From contig CATJZH010000080.1 in assembly GCA_949746285.1 (NCBI GenBank), positions 1-19,048 of the forward strand: DNA of 19,048 bases, given 5' to 3'. Below, piece after piece: positions 1 through 6,683 of the stretch; within the stretch, counting starts at the first letter, position 1; each line of letters begins with the position of its first letter. The notes under the pieces were generated by a model. It had not been told where the DNA came from. It saw only the letters and a list, made by a program, of their open reading frames with translations, and made no database searches. The stretch is from an uncultured Clostridia bacterium. GTDB lineage: Bacteria; Bacillota; Clostridia; TANB77; CAG-508. Made by a program: the position numbers and the translations under genes.

Positions 1-255
1 AACTTTTTTTGGTGGCAAAGCAAGCATCTATAAGCTATTGTGAAATCACCTAAGCCATTTCTCTTAATAAAATTATCTGGCTAGGTAGTGGTAGGTACAG
101 GCCTTTAATCCCAGCACTTGGGAGGCAGAGGCAGGTGGATCTCTGTTGAGTTCAAGGCCAGCTTGGTCTACAGATCAAGTTCAAGGACAGTCAGTGCTAC
201 ATGGAAGAACTCTGTCTCGAATAACCAGAAAGAGAGAGCGAGGGGCAGGGGACAC
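1..255. other. Host (rodent) DNA fused to the bacterial contig
   Basis: This stretch differs in composition from the rest of the window: it is GC-richer, contains a rodent SINE, and has no bacterial gene or ribosome binding site. The bacterial nrdD reading frame is collinear with its family up to residue 165 (base 256) and then reads into this DNA. The fusion point is therefore close to 250-257. Bases 1-78 look like ordinary unique mammalian sequence flanking the SINE, and 227-250 is its GA-rich degenerate tail. I infer an assembly or library chimera rather than transfer, because a B1 element inside a bacterial essential-type gene is otherwise very unlikely. Confidence 0.88.
79..226 (+). mobile_element. 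Rodent B1 SINE (Alu/7SL-derived), near full length
   Basis: The element matches the remembered B1 consensus along its length. GCCTTTAATCCCAGCACTTG lies at 101-120, followed by GGAGGCAGAGGCAGGTGGAT at 121-140. A pol III B-box-like GAGTTCAAGGC sits near 148-158, then AGCTTGGTCTACAGA and a CTCTGTCTCGAATAACC-like 3' end near 210-226. The ~148 base length fits the ~147 base B1 monomer, and a GA-rich tail follows. Scattered mismatches suggest an aged copy. The leftmost ~20 bases are the least well matched. B1 elements are specific to rodents, which points to a mouse or rat host. Confidence 0.93.
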
Positions 256-750
256 AAAATAATCTTTATCGTGAAAATGTAAAATACCATCATTATGTGC
301 TTTTACAATTCTATCTGGTAACATTATTCTGTCTGCTAAATCTTTTGAACATTCACCTGCAATTAAATCTCTTTGTGTTGAAACTAACACTGCGTTTTTG
401 TTGCTGTTTTCTTCCATTGTTTCTTTATTTGCATTTCTAACTAATGTTAATATACTCTCATCTGTGGAATTTGCTTCACGGATTAACGCATGTTTATCTC
501 TATATAATATATATTTTTTAGCTAATGTAAATTTTCCAAATTCCATTAACTTACGTTCTATAATATCTTGAATTTCTTCAACTGACATTGTTGGTCTATT
601 TAAACCTTCTATATATTTTGTAATAAATTCAATTGATGATCTTGAAATTTTATCCTTCCCACCAACTTCTTTGTTTGCATTACTTATAGCGATAACAATT
701 TTATCACTATTATACTCTACTTTTCTTCCATCTCTTTTGATTACTTTCAT
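256..750 (-). CDS. nrdD: Anaerobic ribonucleoside-triphosphate reductase, N-terminal fragment
   Basis: This is the start of the class III (oxygen-sensitive, glycyl radical) ribonucleotide reductase, which makes dNTPs for DNA synthesis in anaerobes. Residues 1-92 form the ATP-cone allosteric domain, opening MKVIKRDGRKVEYNSDKI. The catalytic domain begins around 115-165 and includes the family segment NDGILHFHDKDYF at 153-165. After residue 165 the reading frame enters the rodent sequence and gains 24 meaningless residues before a stop near 181, so the true product (about 700 residues in the family) is cut short. The ATG at 750 has a GGGGGT ribosome binding site 8 bases upstream. The activase gene nrdG would be expected beyond the break and is not in the window. 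The identification is firm; the 3' end is artificial. Confidence 0.9.
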
Positions 751-1110
751 GTTTTTACCCCCATTTAAACATTATAGAACTCTTTTAAATTTTTTATCTT
801 TCGTAACTCAAATCTTGAAATCATTTTAACTATTAAAAAAAGTAATGTCAAATCAATACTTTTTATGTTTCCAATTCCTTCTAACTCTTATGTATTAAGG
901 GGTTTGTCTGGTTACTTTTCTAATTATTTTTTTTATTAAATTTATGTTAAAATCCAAACAGCTTTTCTCTGTAAGACTTAACGTTTTTGTATTTCAAATG
1001 TGTTACATTTTTCAATGTTTTTTTAATTTTATCTAATTTTATATTGCATTTTATTGTGTTTTTACAAAAAATCGATAATAATTCCTATTTTATTTTTTCT
1101 CATTTTTTCA
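751..1110. other. AT-rich intergenic region upstream of nrdD
   Basis: No gene or RNA family is recognisable in these 360 bases on either strand. Toward nrdD (minus strand) there is a TATAAT hexamer at 771-776, placed to give a leader of roughly 15 bases, but no convincing -35 at normal spacing. A short perfect inverted repeat, AAATGT-GTT-ACATTT, lies at 996-1010 and could be an operator. I looked for the NrdR box often seen before ribonucleotide reductase genes and did not find a convincing copy. Confidence 0.4.
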
Positions 1111-1111
1111 T

Positions 1112-1143
1112 CAAAAAAAAGAGTACTTCGTACTCTCTTTTTT
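1112..1143 (-). terminator. Intrinsic terminator after the sortase gene
   Basis: The hairpin GAGTAC-TTC-GTACTC (1121-1135) is flanked by an A8 run at 1113-1120 and a T-rich run at 1137-1143, so it can work in both directions. It begins 14 bases past the sortase stop codon. Confidence 0.85.
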
Positions 1144-1156
1144 GAATTTATTAAAC

Positions 1157-1900
1157 TTACTCAACTTCTCTAGCTTTTACTATAACTCTTTGTTTACTAT
1201 CATTTGTACACGTTATAATTGTTATTTCCTTTAATCCATTAGTTCTTTGAGATGTACATGACACATCTTCTGGTTCAACTATATATTTGTCATATACACT
1301 ATATACTAAAGTTTCTCCTTTTAAGCTTGTTATTTCAATTTTATCCCCTACTGTTAATTCTGGTACATGACTGAAAAATTTATTACTTCTATAATTATGC
1401 CCTACTATACAAAAGTTTCCAATTTCATTAGGATCTGCTCCCCAAAACTTACATGGAGCAATTTTTAATAACTCATCTGTACTTCTGTCTAATACAGGAT
1501 ATGTACAATTAATTGAAGGAATATTTATTGTTGCTAATGCATAATATCTTGTTCCTGCTGCTGTTTGTAACCATTCTATATTATCATCTGCACTTCCTTC
1601 CTCAACTGGTTCTGAATATATTACTTCAGAAGGGTCTTCTGTATTTAATATTACTACTATTGAATTATTAGAAAATTTAATTGTAGTATCATCTGTTATA
1701 TTATCTTCAAAATTTAAATTTGATAATATTTCTTGTGAAATTGCTTCATTTTTATTTTTATCATATTCTGCATATATATAATAAGAAAATAAAATGCATA
1801 CTAAAAAAATGGAAATAAAGAAATCTATTTTATACATTCTTTTTTTCCTTTTTAGTTCTGGAGTTATATATAATTTTTCAGAAACTAAAATTTGATTCAT
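1157..1900 (-). CDS. Membrane-anchored sortase
   Basis: Sortases are extracytoplasmic cysteine transpeptidases that attach surface proteins to peptidoglycan or polymerise pilins. With the start chosen here the protein has 247 residues. It has a basic N-terminus, one transmembrane helix at about 25-43, a linker, and a C-terminal sortase domain from about 120. The catalytic set is visible: His168 in VGHNYR, Cys231 in IITCTN and Arg238 in KQRVIV. The frame extends to a GTG at 1918, but the ATG at 1900 is preceded by AAAGG at proper spacing, so I prefer 1900. The TxTCT box and N-terminal anchor resemble class D/E enzymes of clostridia, but the class is not certain. No LPXTG-type substrate is encoded in the window. 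The gene is monocistronic, with its own promoter and terminator. Confidence 0.9.
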   Translation of the reverse strand: MNQILVSEKLYITPELKRKKRMYKIDFFISIFLVCILFSYYIYAEYDKNKNEAISQEILSNLNFEDNITDDTTIKFSNNSIVVILNTEDPSEVIYSEPVEEGSADDNIEWLQTAAGTRYYALATINIPSINCTYPVLDRSTDELLKIAPCKFWGADPNEIGNFCIVGHNYRSNKFFSHVPELTVGDKIEITSLKGETLVYSVYDKYIVEPEDVSCTSQRTNGLKEITIITCTNDSKQRVIVKAREVE

Positions 1901-1932
1901 TTTATTACCTTTCTTCACTAAATATCAATTTT

Positions 1933-1961
1933 ATTATAACATTTGATTTATTTATAATCAA
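1933..1961 (-). promoter_or_regulatory. Promoter of the sortase gene
   Basis: On the minus strand TTGATT (1956-1961) and TATAAT (1933-1938) are separated by exactly 17 bases, a housekeeping sigma-A type promoter. It begins just before the 3' end of the upstream gene (stop at 1965) and gives a leader of about 25 bases. Confidence 0.75.
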
Positions 1962-1964
1962 GAC

Positions 1965-3767
1965 CTAACTTTTACCAAATATAATTTTCTTTTTATTATT
2001 CATTTTTCTTACTTTTTTTATGAAATTAGCATTTTCTTCCTTTTTTCTTTTTATATCTAACTCTTCTAACTCTTCTGGCTTCTTTCTTTTAGTGCTTTTA
2101 ACACTTATTAATAAATTTTCTTCTTCATCTTCCACCTCATATGGTATATCTTCTTCAAAAACTATTTTATTCGTATTTGTACTAAATAGACTATTTTTTA
2201 TTTTTGGGTCTTCTATTTCTGGAATATAATCTTCTTCATCATTCTCTAAAATAGAACTTGTAAGTTTAGAAAAATCTATATCTTTATATTTTTCTCCAAA
2301 TATGTCAAAATCTTCATCAACTTCATTTTTTTCAAATATAGTAAATTCATCATCTACATCATTTATATTTTCGTAAGTAGTATTTTCCTCACTGCTTTCT
2401 TGTGCTTCCATAACTTGAGGTTCATCTGTTTCTTCTTCATAATTATCAATTTCTATTTTCTCTTCTGATTCTATAATTGGTTCATCTGTAATTTTAAAAG
2501 GTATTTTAAACTTTGGAGTTTCTTCTTTCTTTTGAATTTCTTCTTTTTGATTTTCTACATTTTCTCCTTGTTCTTTATTTAGATTTTTAGGCAAATCAAA
2601 CTCTGCTACATCCCTTCCAAATACTTCTGAAACATTTTTATAAAATACTGTATAAATATTTTTTATTCCTTCTATTCTCCAATAATTTGAATTTAATAGA
2701 GTGGCTGTATTTAAATTTATACGATTTTTTTCTCTTTTAAATCTTTCTTCTTTTCTCTGTATATCTAACAAATAAGATTTATTATATAATTGTGTATAAC
2801 ATTTTTTTGTTGCTTTATTTTCTATTTCTTTTAACAATAATTCATATAAATTATTTATTTGTTTAGTATCAGCATTAAATTTTTCACATGCTTCACTCAT
2901 TAATCTATTATGTGATTTTTTTCCATGAATAATTGTCATTCTTTCATAATCTAAAAATTGAAATATGTACTCTTTGGCTGCTACTATAAAGTCAACTTTA
3001 GCTCTTTCATTTTTTACATATTTTTTTTGCAAATCTACTCTTGCTCTACCTGCATCAATATCAGCAAGTAAAGACTCCATTCTTTCATATATACTTAAGT
3101 ATATTGCTAGTAATTTCTGAGAAATTTCTATTGAAAAGTTTGTTGCACTTTTCATTACATCAACATTAAAAGATATTTTTTCTCCCTTTCCATTTTCTTC
3201 TAACTTCTCAAGAATTTGACCAGCATCATCAAATTTAGCAAATGCTTTTGCTATTTCTATAGTGTCTGATATTATGCCTTTAAAATTTGCTTGCGATTTT
3301 TCAAATATTTCTACATATTCATTCTCCGCCATTTTTTTATATTTTCTGCATTTTGCAAGCTCATGTCTTCTTTCATTATAGTCTACTAAATTTTCTAATA
3401 ATTCTTCTTTTCTTTCCTTCATTGCGCTATTAGTTTTTTCTACATCTGCTTCTATTTTTTCTATACATCTTCTTGTATCATCTAATTTCCCTTCAACATT
3501 ATTAAAAAGCAAGTTTCTATTATATTCCAATTTTACAATACGTTGATATAATTTTTCTTGTGCAGCTTGTATTGCTTTAACTTTTTTTACACATTTATTA
3601 AATTCTTGTGCCGCAACTACTTCTTTTTTATAGTTTATTTGAAACTTTTCTAGTTTTTCCACCAAATTACAGTAATTATAAAAATTGTCTTGTAAATTAT
3701 ATTTTGATGAATACCCTAGCAATGTGTCAAAATAACGTTCTAATACAATTGCACTTCTTTCATACAT
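1965..3767 (-). CDS. Unrecognised coiled-coil protein with acidic linker and basic tail
   Basis: I do not recognise a family for this 600-residue protein. Residues 1-385 are almost wholly helical and rich in Lys, Glu and Leu heptad-like stretches, for example around 60-150, consistent with a long coiled coil. Residues 398-552 are strongly acidic and probably disordered, rich in Glu, Asp and Asn. Residues 553-600 turn sharply basic (KRKK, KKVRKMNNKKK). No signal peptide or membrane helix is visible, so a cytoplasmic, perhaps structural or scaffolding, protein is likely. The ATG at 3767 has AGGGGG about 11 bases upstream. It lies 3' to 5' before the sortase gene but has its own promoter, and the sortase has another, so co-function is not implied. 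The coding call is strong from length and codon use; the function is unknown. Confidence 0.85.
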   Translation of the reverse strand: MYERSAIVLERYFDTLLGYSSKYNLQDNFYNYCNLVEKLEKFQINYKKEVVAAQEFNKCVKKVKAIQAAQEKLYQRIVKLEYNRNLLFNNVEGKLDDTRRCIEKIEADVEKTNSAMKERKEELLENLVDYNERRHELAKCRKYKKMAENEYVEIFEKSQANFKGIISDTIEIAKAFAKFDDAGQILEKLEENGKGEKISFNVDVMKSATNFSIEISQKLLAIYLSIYERMESLLADIDAGRARVDLQKKYVKNERAKVDFIVAAKEYIFQFLDYERMTIIHGKKSHNRLMSEACEKFNADTKQINNLYELLLKEIENKATKKCYTQLYNKSYLLDIQRKEERFKREKNRINLNTATLLNSNYWRIEGIKNIYTVFYKNVSEVFGRDVAEFDLPKNLNKEQGENVENQKEEIQKKEETPKFKIPFKITDEPIIESEEKIEIDNYEEETDEPQVMEAQESSEENTTYENINDVDDEFTIFEKNEVDEDFDIFGEKYKDIDFSKLTSSILENDEEDYIPEIEDPKIKNSLFSTNTNKIVFEEDIPYEVEDEEENLLISVKSTKRKKPEELEELDIKRKKEENANFIKKVRKMNNKKKIIFGKS

Positions 3768-3805
3768 AATTTAAACTGCCCCCTAATAGCTAATATTTTA
3801 GTTGT

Positions 3806-3834
3806 ATTATACAAAATTTTATTCAAAATGTCTA
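3806..3834 (-). promoter_or_regulatory. Promoter of the coiled-coil protein gene
   Basis: On the minus strand TAGACA (3829-3834) and a perfect TATAAT (3806-3811) are 17 bases apart. The leader to the ATG at 3767 would be about 32 bases. Confidence 0.7.
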
Positions 3835-3901
3835 TACAAAAAGATAAATTATAATACTTTTTTCTTAGTATCACTAGAATTCTACTAGTATAATTTACTT
3901 T

Positions 3902-3932
3902 TTGACTAAATTTATGGTATTATATGTATAAC
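3902..3932 (+). promoter_or_regulatory. Probable promoter of the small membrane protein gene
   Basis: TTGACT at 3902-3907 is followed by a run of candidate -10 hexamers: TATTAT at 3918, TGTATA at 3925 and TATAAC at 3927. TTTACT at 3894 pairs with TATTAT at 18 bases, while TTGACT pairs with the later ones at 17-19 bases. A promoter here is likely but the exact pair cannot be settled. It is divergent from the promoter at 3806-3834. Confidence 0.45.
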
Positions 3933-3963
3933 TAAATATTTTTTATTAGGAAGGGTGAGACTT

Positions 3964-4137
3964 ATGCTAAAGATATTTGCTTTCATTATTTTATTAACTG
4001 TTGTACTACCTTTAGTAATAACAATTTTCAATATAGTAACATTACCACTTCGGTATCTCCTTGCAGTAATGTTAGAACACAAATATATTACTGCAGCAAT
4101 AATACTAGTTTTATATTTGATATCGAAGCTATTCTAA
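3964..4137 (+). CDS. Small two-helix membrane protein, unknown function
   Basis: This is a 57-residue, very hydrophobic protein with two predicted transmembrane helices, about residues 4-27 and 40-56, joined by a short loop containing Arg, Glu, His and Lys. The frame opens at a GTG at 3955, but AGGAAGG at 3948-3954 overlaps that codon's front and is ideally placed for the ATG at 3964, which I chose. No family is recognised. A hairpin region follows its stop codon and murE then has its own promoter, so it is probably transcribed alone. The good ribosome binding site supports it as a real gene. Confidence 0.65.
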   Translation: MLKIFAFIILLTVVLPLVITIFNIVTLPLRYLLAVMLEHKYITAAIILVLYLISKLF

Positions 4138-4148
4138 GTCTTATCTAT

Positions 4149-4226
4149 TGTGGTTTCTTTACCACATCTAGACACATTACTTTTTTGTAACAACAAAAAT
4201 TGTAATGTGCTTTTCTTTTTCTCTTT
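4149..4226 (+). terminator. Two hairpins and T-rich tract between small ORF and murE
   Basis: A first hairpin, TGTGGT-TTCTTT-ACCACA, spans 4149-4166. A second, stronger one pairs CACATTAC (4173-4180) with GTAATGTG (4202-4209) and inside it TTTTTGT (4182-4188) with ACAAAAA (4193-4199). A pyrimidine tract with many T follows at 4210-4226. The second hairpin plus tract looks like an intrinsic terminator for the upstream small gene. The C interruptions in the T tract make it a weaker match than the other terminators here. Confidence 0.55.
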
Positions 4227-4253
4227 ACAATTACATGTTTTTAGTTATATAAT
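4224..4253 (+). promoter_or_regulatory. Promoter of murE
   Basis: TTTACA (4224-4229) and TATAAT (4248-4253) are 18 bases apart. Transcription would begin near 4260, about 30 bases before the chosen murE start. Confidence 0.65.
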
Positions 4254-4290
4254 TCTATTGGTAGTAATCTTGAGAAATGGAGGGATGACT

Positions 4291-5796
4291 ATGTTACTTA
4301 ATAAATTAATTTCTAAAGTCGAAGTAATAAATAAAGTTGGTGATCTAAATTTAGATATAACTAATATACATTCAGACTCAAGAAAAATTAAAGAAGGAGG
4401 ATTATTTGTAGCAATAAATGGATTTTCAAAAAATGGTATAGAATTTATTCCAGATGCTATAAAAAATGGTGCCAAAGCACTAATTGTAGAACCAGATGTT
4501 GATATAAGCACTCTTGATATTCCTAAAAATATGCCTGCAATATCTGTAAAAAATACTCGAAAAGCTTTAGCTCAAACTGCCTGTGAATTTTATGATAATC
4601 CTTCTAAAAAATTAAAACTTATTGGAATTACTGGTACAAAAGGAAAAACAACTACTACTTTTATGGTAAAATCAATTTTAGAGACTCATAAGCTAAATGT
4701 TGGTCTAATTGGTAGTATAGCAGTTTATATTAATGGAGAAAAAGTTGAAGACACAGATAGAACCACTCCAGAAAGTATTGAAATCCAAAAGCATTTGGCA
4801 AAAATGGTAGAAGAAAAAGTCGATGTAGCTATTATAGAAGTTTCATCACAAGCTATGAAATTAGATAGAGTTACAGGATGTGATTTTGATGTTGGACTTT
4901 TTACAAATTTAACTGAAGATCATATAAGTCCTAAAGAACACCCTAATATGGAAGACTATTTTAACTGTAAATTTAGTCTTATTAAAGAATCCAAACATGG
5001 AGTTATAAACAGCGATGATGAAACTGTTAGTAAGATTAAAAAACTATTACCTAACAAAGATATTAAAACTTTTGCAATAGATAACGAAGCAGATTTTAAA
5101 GTTAATTCAAATACAGTAGTAATAACAGACTCTTATATAGATTTTTCTATTTTATTTAATGGTAAAGAAGAAAAAATTGAAGCTTCAATACCTGGTAAAT
5201 TCAGTATTTACAACGCTGCCGGGGCTATTGCTGTTTGTTCATATTTTGGAGTTACAGCAGATGAAATAAAAGCTGCATTAAAAGATTTAAAAGTATTAGG
5301 TAGAAGTGAATTAGTGCCTAATAAATTAGGTCTTACTATAATGATAGATTATGCACATACACCTTCTAGTTTAGAAAGTATTTTAAAAGCAGTTAATAGT
5401 TATGCAAAAGGAAAGGTAATTTGTGCCTGGGGAGTTGGTGGAGATAGAGATGCTGCAAAACGTCCTGTAATGGGAGAAATCTCTGGCAGATTATCAGATT
5501 TTACAGTCTTAATGTCTGACCAAGTTCGTACAGAGGATCCTTTAAAAATATTAAAAGAAATTGAGGTTGGTATAATTCCCACTGGTAAACCTTATAAAAT
5601 TATTGTTGATAGAACAGAAGGTATAAAATATGCTATTTCTATAGCAAAACCAGGTGATATTATTGTTATCCCTGGCCTTGGTCACGATTTATATTTAGAA
5701 AGAAATGGCGTAAAATATCCTTATGATGAAAGAAAAGTAATTACAAAATTAATTGATGATATGATTGCTTCTGGAGAAAGACAAGCTATTAACTAA
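4291..5796 (+). CDS. murE: MurE-type UDP-MurNAc-tripeptide synthetase
   Basis: MurE is the cytoplasmic Mur ligase that adds the third residue (meso-diaminopimelate or lysine) to UDP-MurNAc-L-Ala-D-Glu using ATP. The 501-residue product has the N-terminal substrate domain with HSDSRKIKEGGLFVA (27-41) and the ATP loop GTKGKTTT (115-122). It also has TTPES (158-162), a probable carbamylated Lys227 in YFNCKFSL, and GVGGDRDAAKRPVMG (381-395). The frame is open to 4150, but GGAGGG at 4279-4284 fits the ATG at 4291, and the promoter lies inside the extension. The usual DAP-selecting DNPR motif reads DQVR (410-413), the usual GKGHE reads GLGHD (462-466), and SSHA reads SSQA (186-189). The third-position amino acid is therefore not certain, though nearby dapF favours DAP. 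It converges on dapF with a 7-base gap. Confidence 0.9.
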   Translation: MLLNKLISKVEVINKVGDLNLDITNIHSDSRKIKEGGLFVAINGFSKNGIEFIPDAIKNGAKALIVEPDVDISTLDIPKNMPAISVKNTRKALAQTACEFYDNPSKKLKLIGITGTKGKTTTTFMVKSILETHKLNVGLIGSIAVYINGEKVEDTDRTTPESIEIQKHLAKMVEEKVDVAIIEVSSQAMKLDRVTGCDFDVGLFTNLTEDHISPKEHPNMEDYFNCKFSLIKESKHGVINSDDETVSKIKKLLPNKDIKTFAIDNEADFKVNSNTVVITDSYIDFSILFNGKEEKIEASIPGKFSIYNAAGAIAVCSYFGVTADEIKAALKDLKVLGRSELVPNKLGLTIMIDYAHTPSSLESILKAVNSYAKGKVICAWGVGGDRDAAKRPVMGEISGRLSDFTVLMSDQVRTEDPLKILKEIEVGIIPTGKPYKIIVDRTEGIKYAISIAKPGDIIVIPGLGHDLYLERNGVKYPYDERKVITKLIDDMIASGERQAIN

Positions 5797-5803
5797 TACA
5801 TTT

Positions 5804-6625
5804 TTAGATTTCAATCGTTCCATCAAAAACAAATTCTGCAGGACCTATTAATTTTATAGTATCATCATAAATAATTTTTAATTTTCCACCCAATAAATCC
5901 ACATTTAGTCCGTTATTTGTGGATTTATTTTTTTTAGATATTACCGCTGCTGCACAAGCTCCTGTTCCACATGAAAGTGTTTCTCCTACTCCTCTTTCCC
6001 ATATTCTTACTTTTATATTTAATTTATCTACAATTTGAACAAATTCTACATTAGTTTTATTTGGAAAATATTTATAATCTTCAATTAATTTTCCATATTT
6101 TTCTATATCTATTTTATCCAGATCATCAACAAAACAAACAGCATGTGGATTTCCTATAGATAATGGATATACTTTTATTCCATCAATATACATATATCCA
6201 TCATAGTTATTTTCTAAATATGTAACTGGAACTTTATCTATATCGAATATTGGAATCCCCATATCTATTTCTATTTTTATAACACTTTCTCCTTCAACTT
6301 CTAATTTTATTGTTTTTATTCCAGCTAATGTTTCAATTGTAAATTCATTTTTATTTATTAATTTTTTCTCATAAACATATTTAGCTAAACATCTTATTCC
6401 ATTTCCACACATTTCTGCTTCGCTTCCATCTTTGTTAAATATTCTCATCTTAAAATCCGATATGCTACTTTTTTCAACTGTTATTAATCCATCTGCACCA
6501 ACTCCAAAATGTCTATCACATAAAAATTCAGCTAATAATTTATAACTATATTCCAATTTATTTTCTAAATAATCTATTATTATAAAATCATTTCCTGTAG
6601 CTTGCATTTTACAAAAAGAAAACAT
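5804..6625 (-). CDS. dapF: Diaminopimelate epimerase
   Basis: DapF interconverts LL- and meso-diaminopimelate, supplying both lysine synthesis and the peptidoglycan stem peptide. The 273-residue length is typical. The N-terminus carries KMQATGNDFIIID (6-18). The two catalytic cysteines are visible as Cys73 in EMCGNGIRC and Cys219 in SCGTGACAAA. The substrate-binding segments SIGNPHAVCFV (156-166) and WERGVGETLSCGTG (209-222) are intact, so the enzyme should be active. The ATG at 6625 has AGAGGTG upstream. It is the last gene of a minus-strand cluster behind the SpoVD-like PBP (58-base gap), and a hairpin covers its ribosome binding site and start codon, which may modulate its expression. Confidence 0.97.
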   Translation of the reverse strand: MFSFCKMQATGNDFIIIDYLENKLEYSYKLLAEFLCDRHFGVGADGLITVEKSSISDFKMRIFNKDGSEAEMCGNGIRCLAKYVYEKKLINKNEFTIETLAGIKTIKLEVEGESVIKIEIDMGIPIFDIDKVPVTYLENNYDGYMYIDGIKVYPLSIGNPHAVCFVDDLDKIDIEKYGKLIEDYKYFPNKTNVEFVQIVDKLNIKVRIWERGVGETLSCGTGACAAAVISKKNKSTNNGLNVDLLGGKLKIIYDDTIKLIGPAEFVFDGTIEI

Positions 6626-6651
6626 ACAATCACCTCTTGGTTAATTGTATG
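6623..6651 (-). promoter_or_regulatory. Hairpin enclosing the dapF ribosome binding site and start codon
   Basis: The arms CATACAAT (6623-6630 on the plus strand) and ATTGTATG (6644-6651) are perfectly complementary over 8 bases. An inner ACC/GGT pairing closes an AAGA loop. In the dapF mRNA the AUG is in the 3' arm and AGAGGTG lies in the loop and inner stem. On the minus strand the stem is directly followed by the T-rich first codons of dapF (GTTTTCTTTTTG). The structure could therefore act as a translational lid or as a partial terminator after the PBP gene. Function is inferred. Confidence 0.5.
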
Positions 6652-6683
6652 TTCGTACTTTATTTTTATTCTTTCTATTTCTA

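Noticed and set aside
1..255. Horizontal transfer of a SINE into the bacterium
   Set aside because: The join breaks a core gene and lies at the window end; a chimeric assembly explains it far more simply.
751..1110. NrdR box or riboswitch before nrdD
   Set aside because: No paired NrdR-like 16-mers and no recognisable riboswitch core could be found; only a small 6-bp palindrome is present.
1901..1918. GTG start of the sortase at 1918
   Set aside because: The AAAGG that would serve as the ribosome binding site lies after this codon and fits the ATG at 1900.
4150..4290. N-terminal extension of MurE to 4150
   Set aside because: The extension holds a hairpin and the promoter, has no ribosome binding site at its start and is not found in MurE proteins; the ATG at 4291 has GGAGGG.
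5400..5582. 60-residue minus-strand frame inside murE
   Set aside because: It lies wholly within murE on the opposite strand and shows no start signal or family feature.
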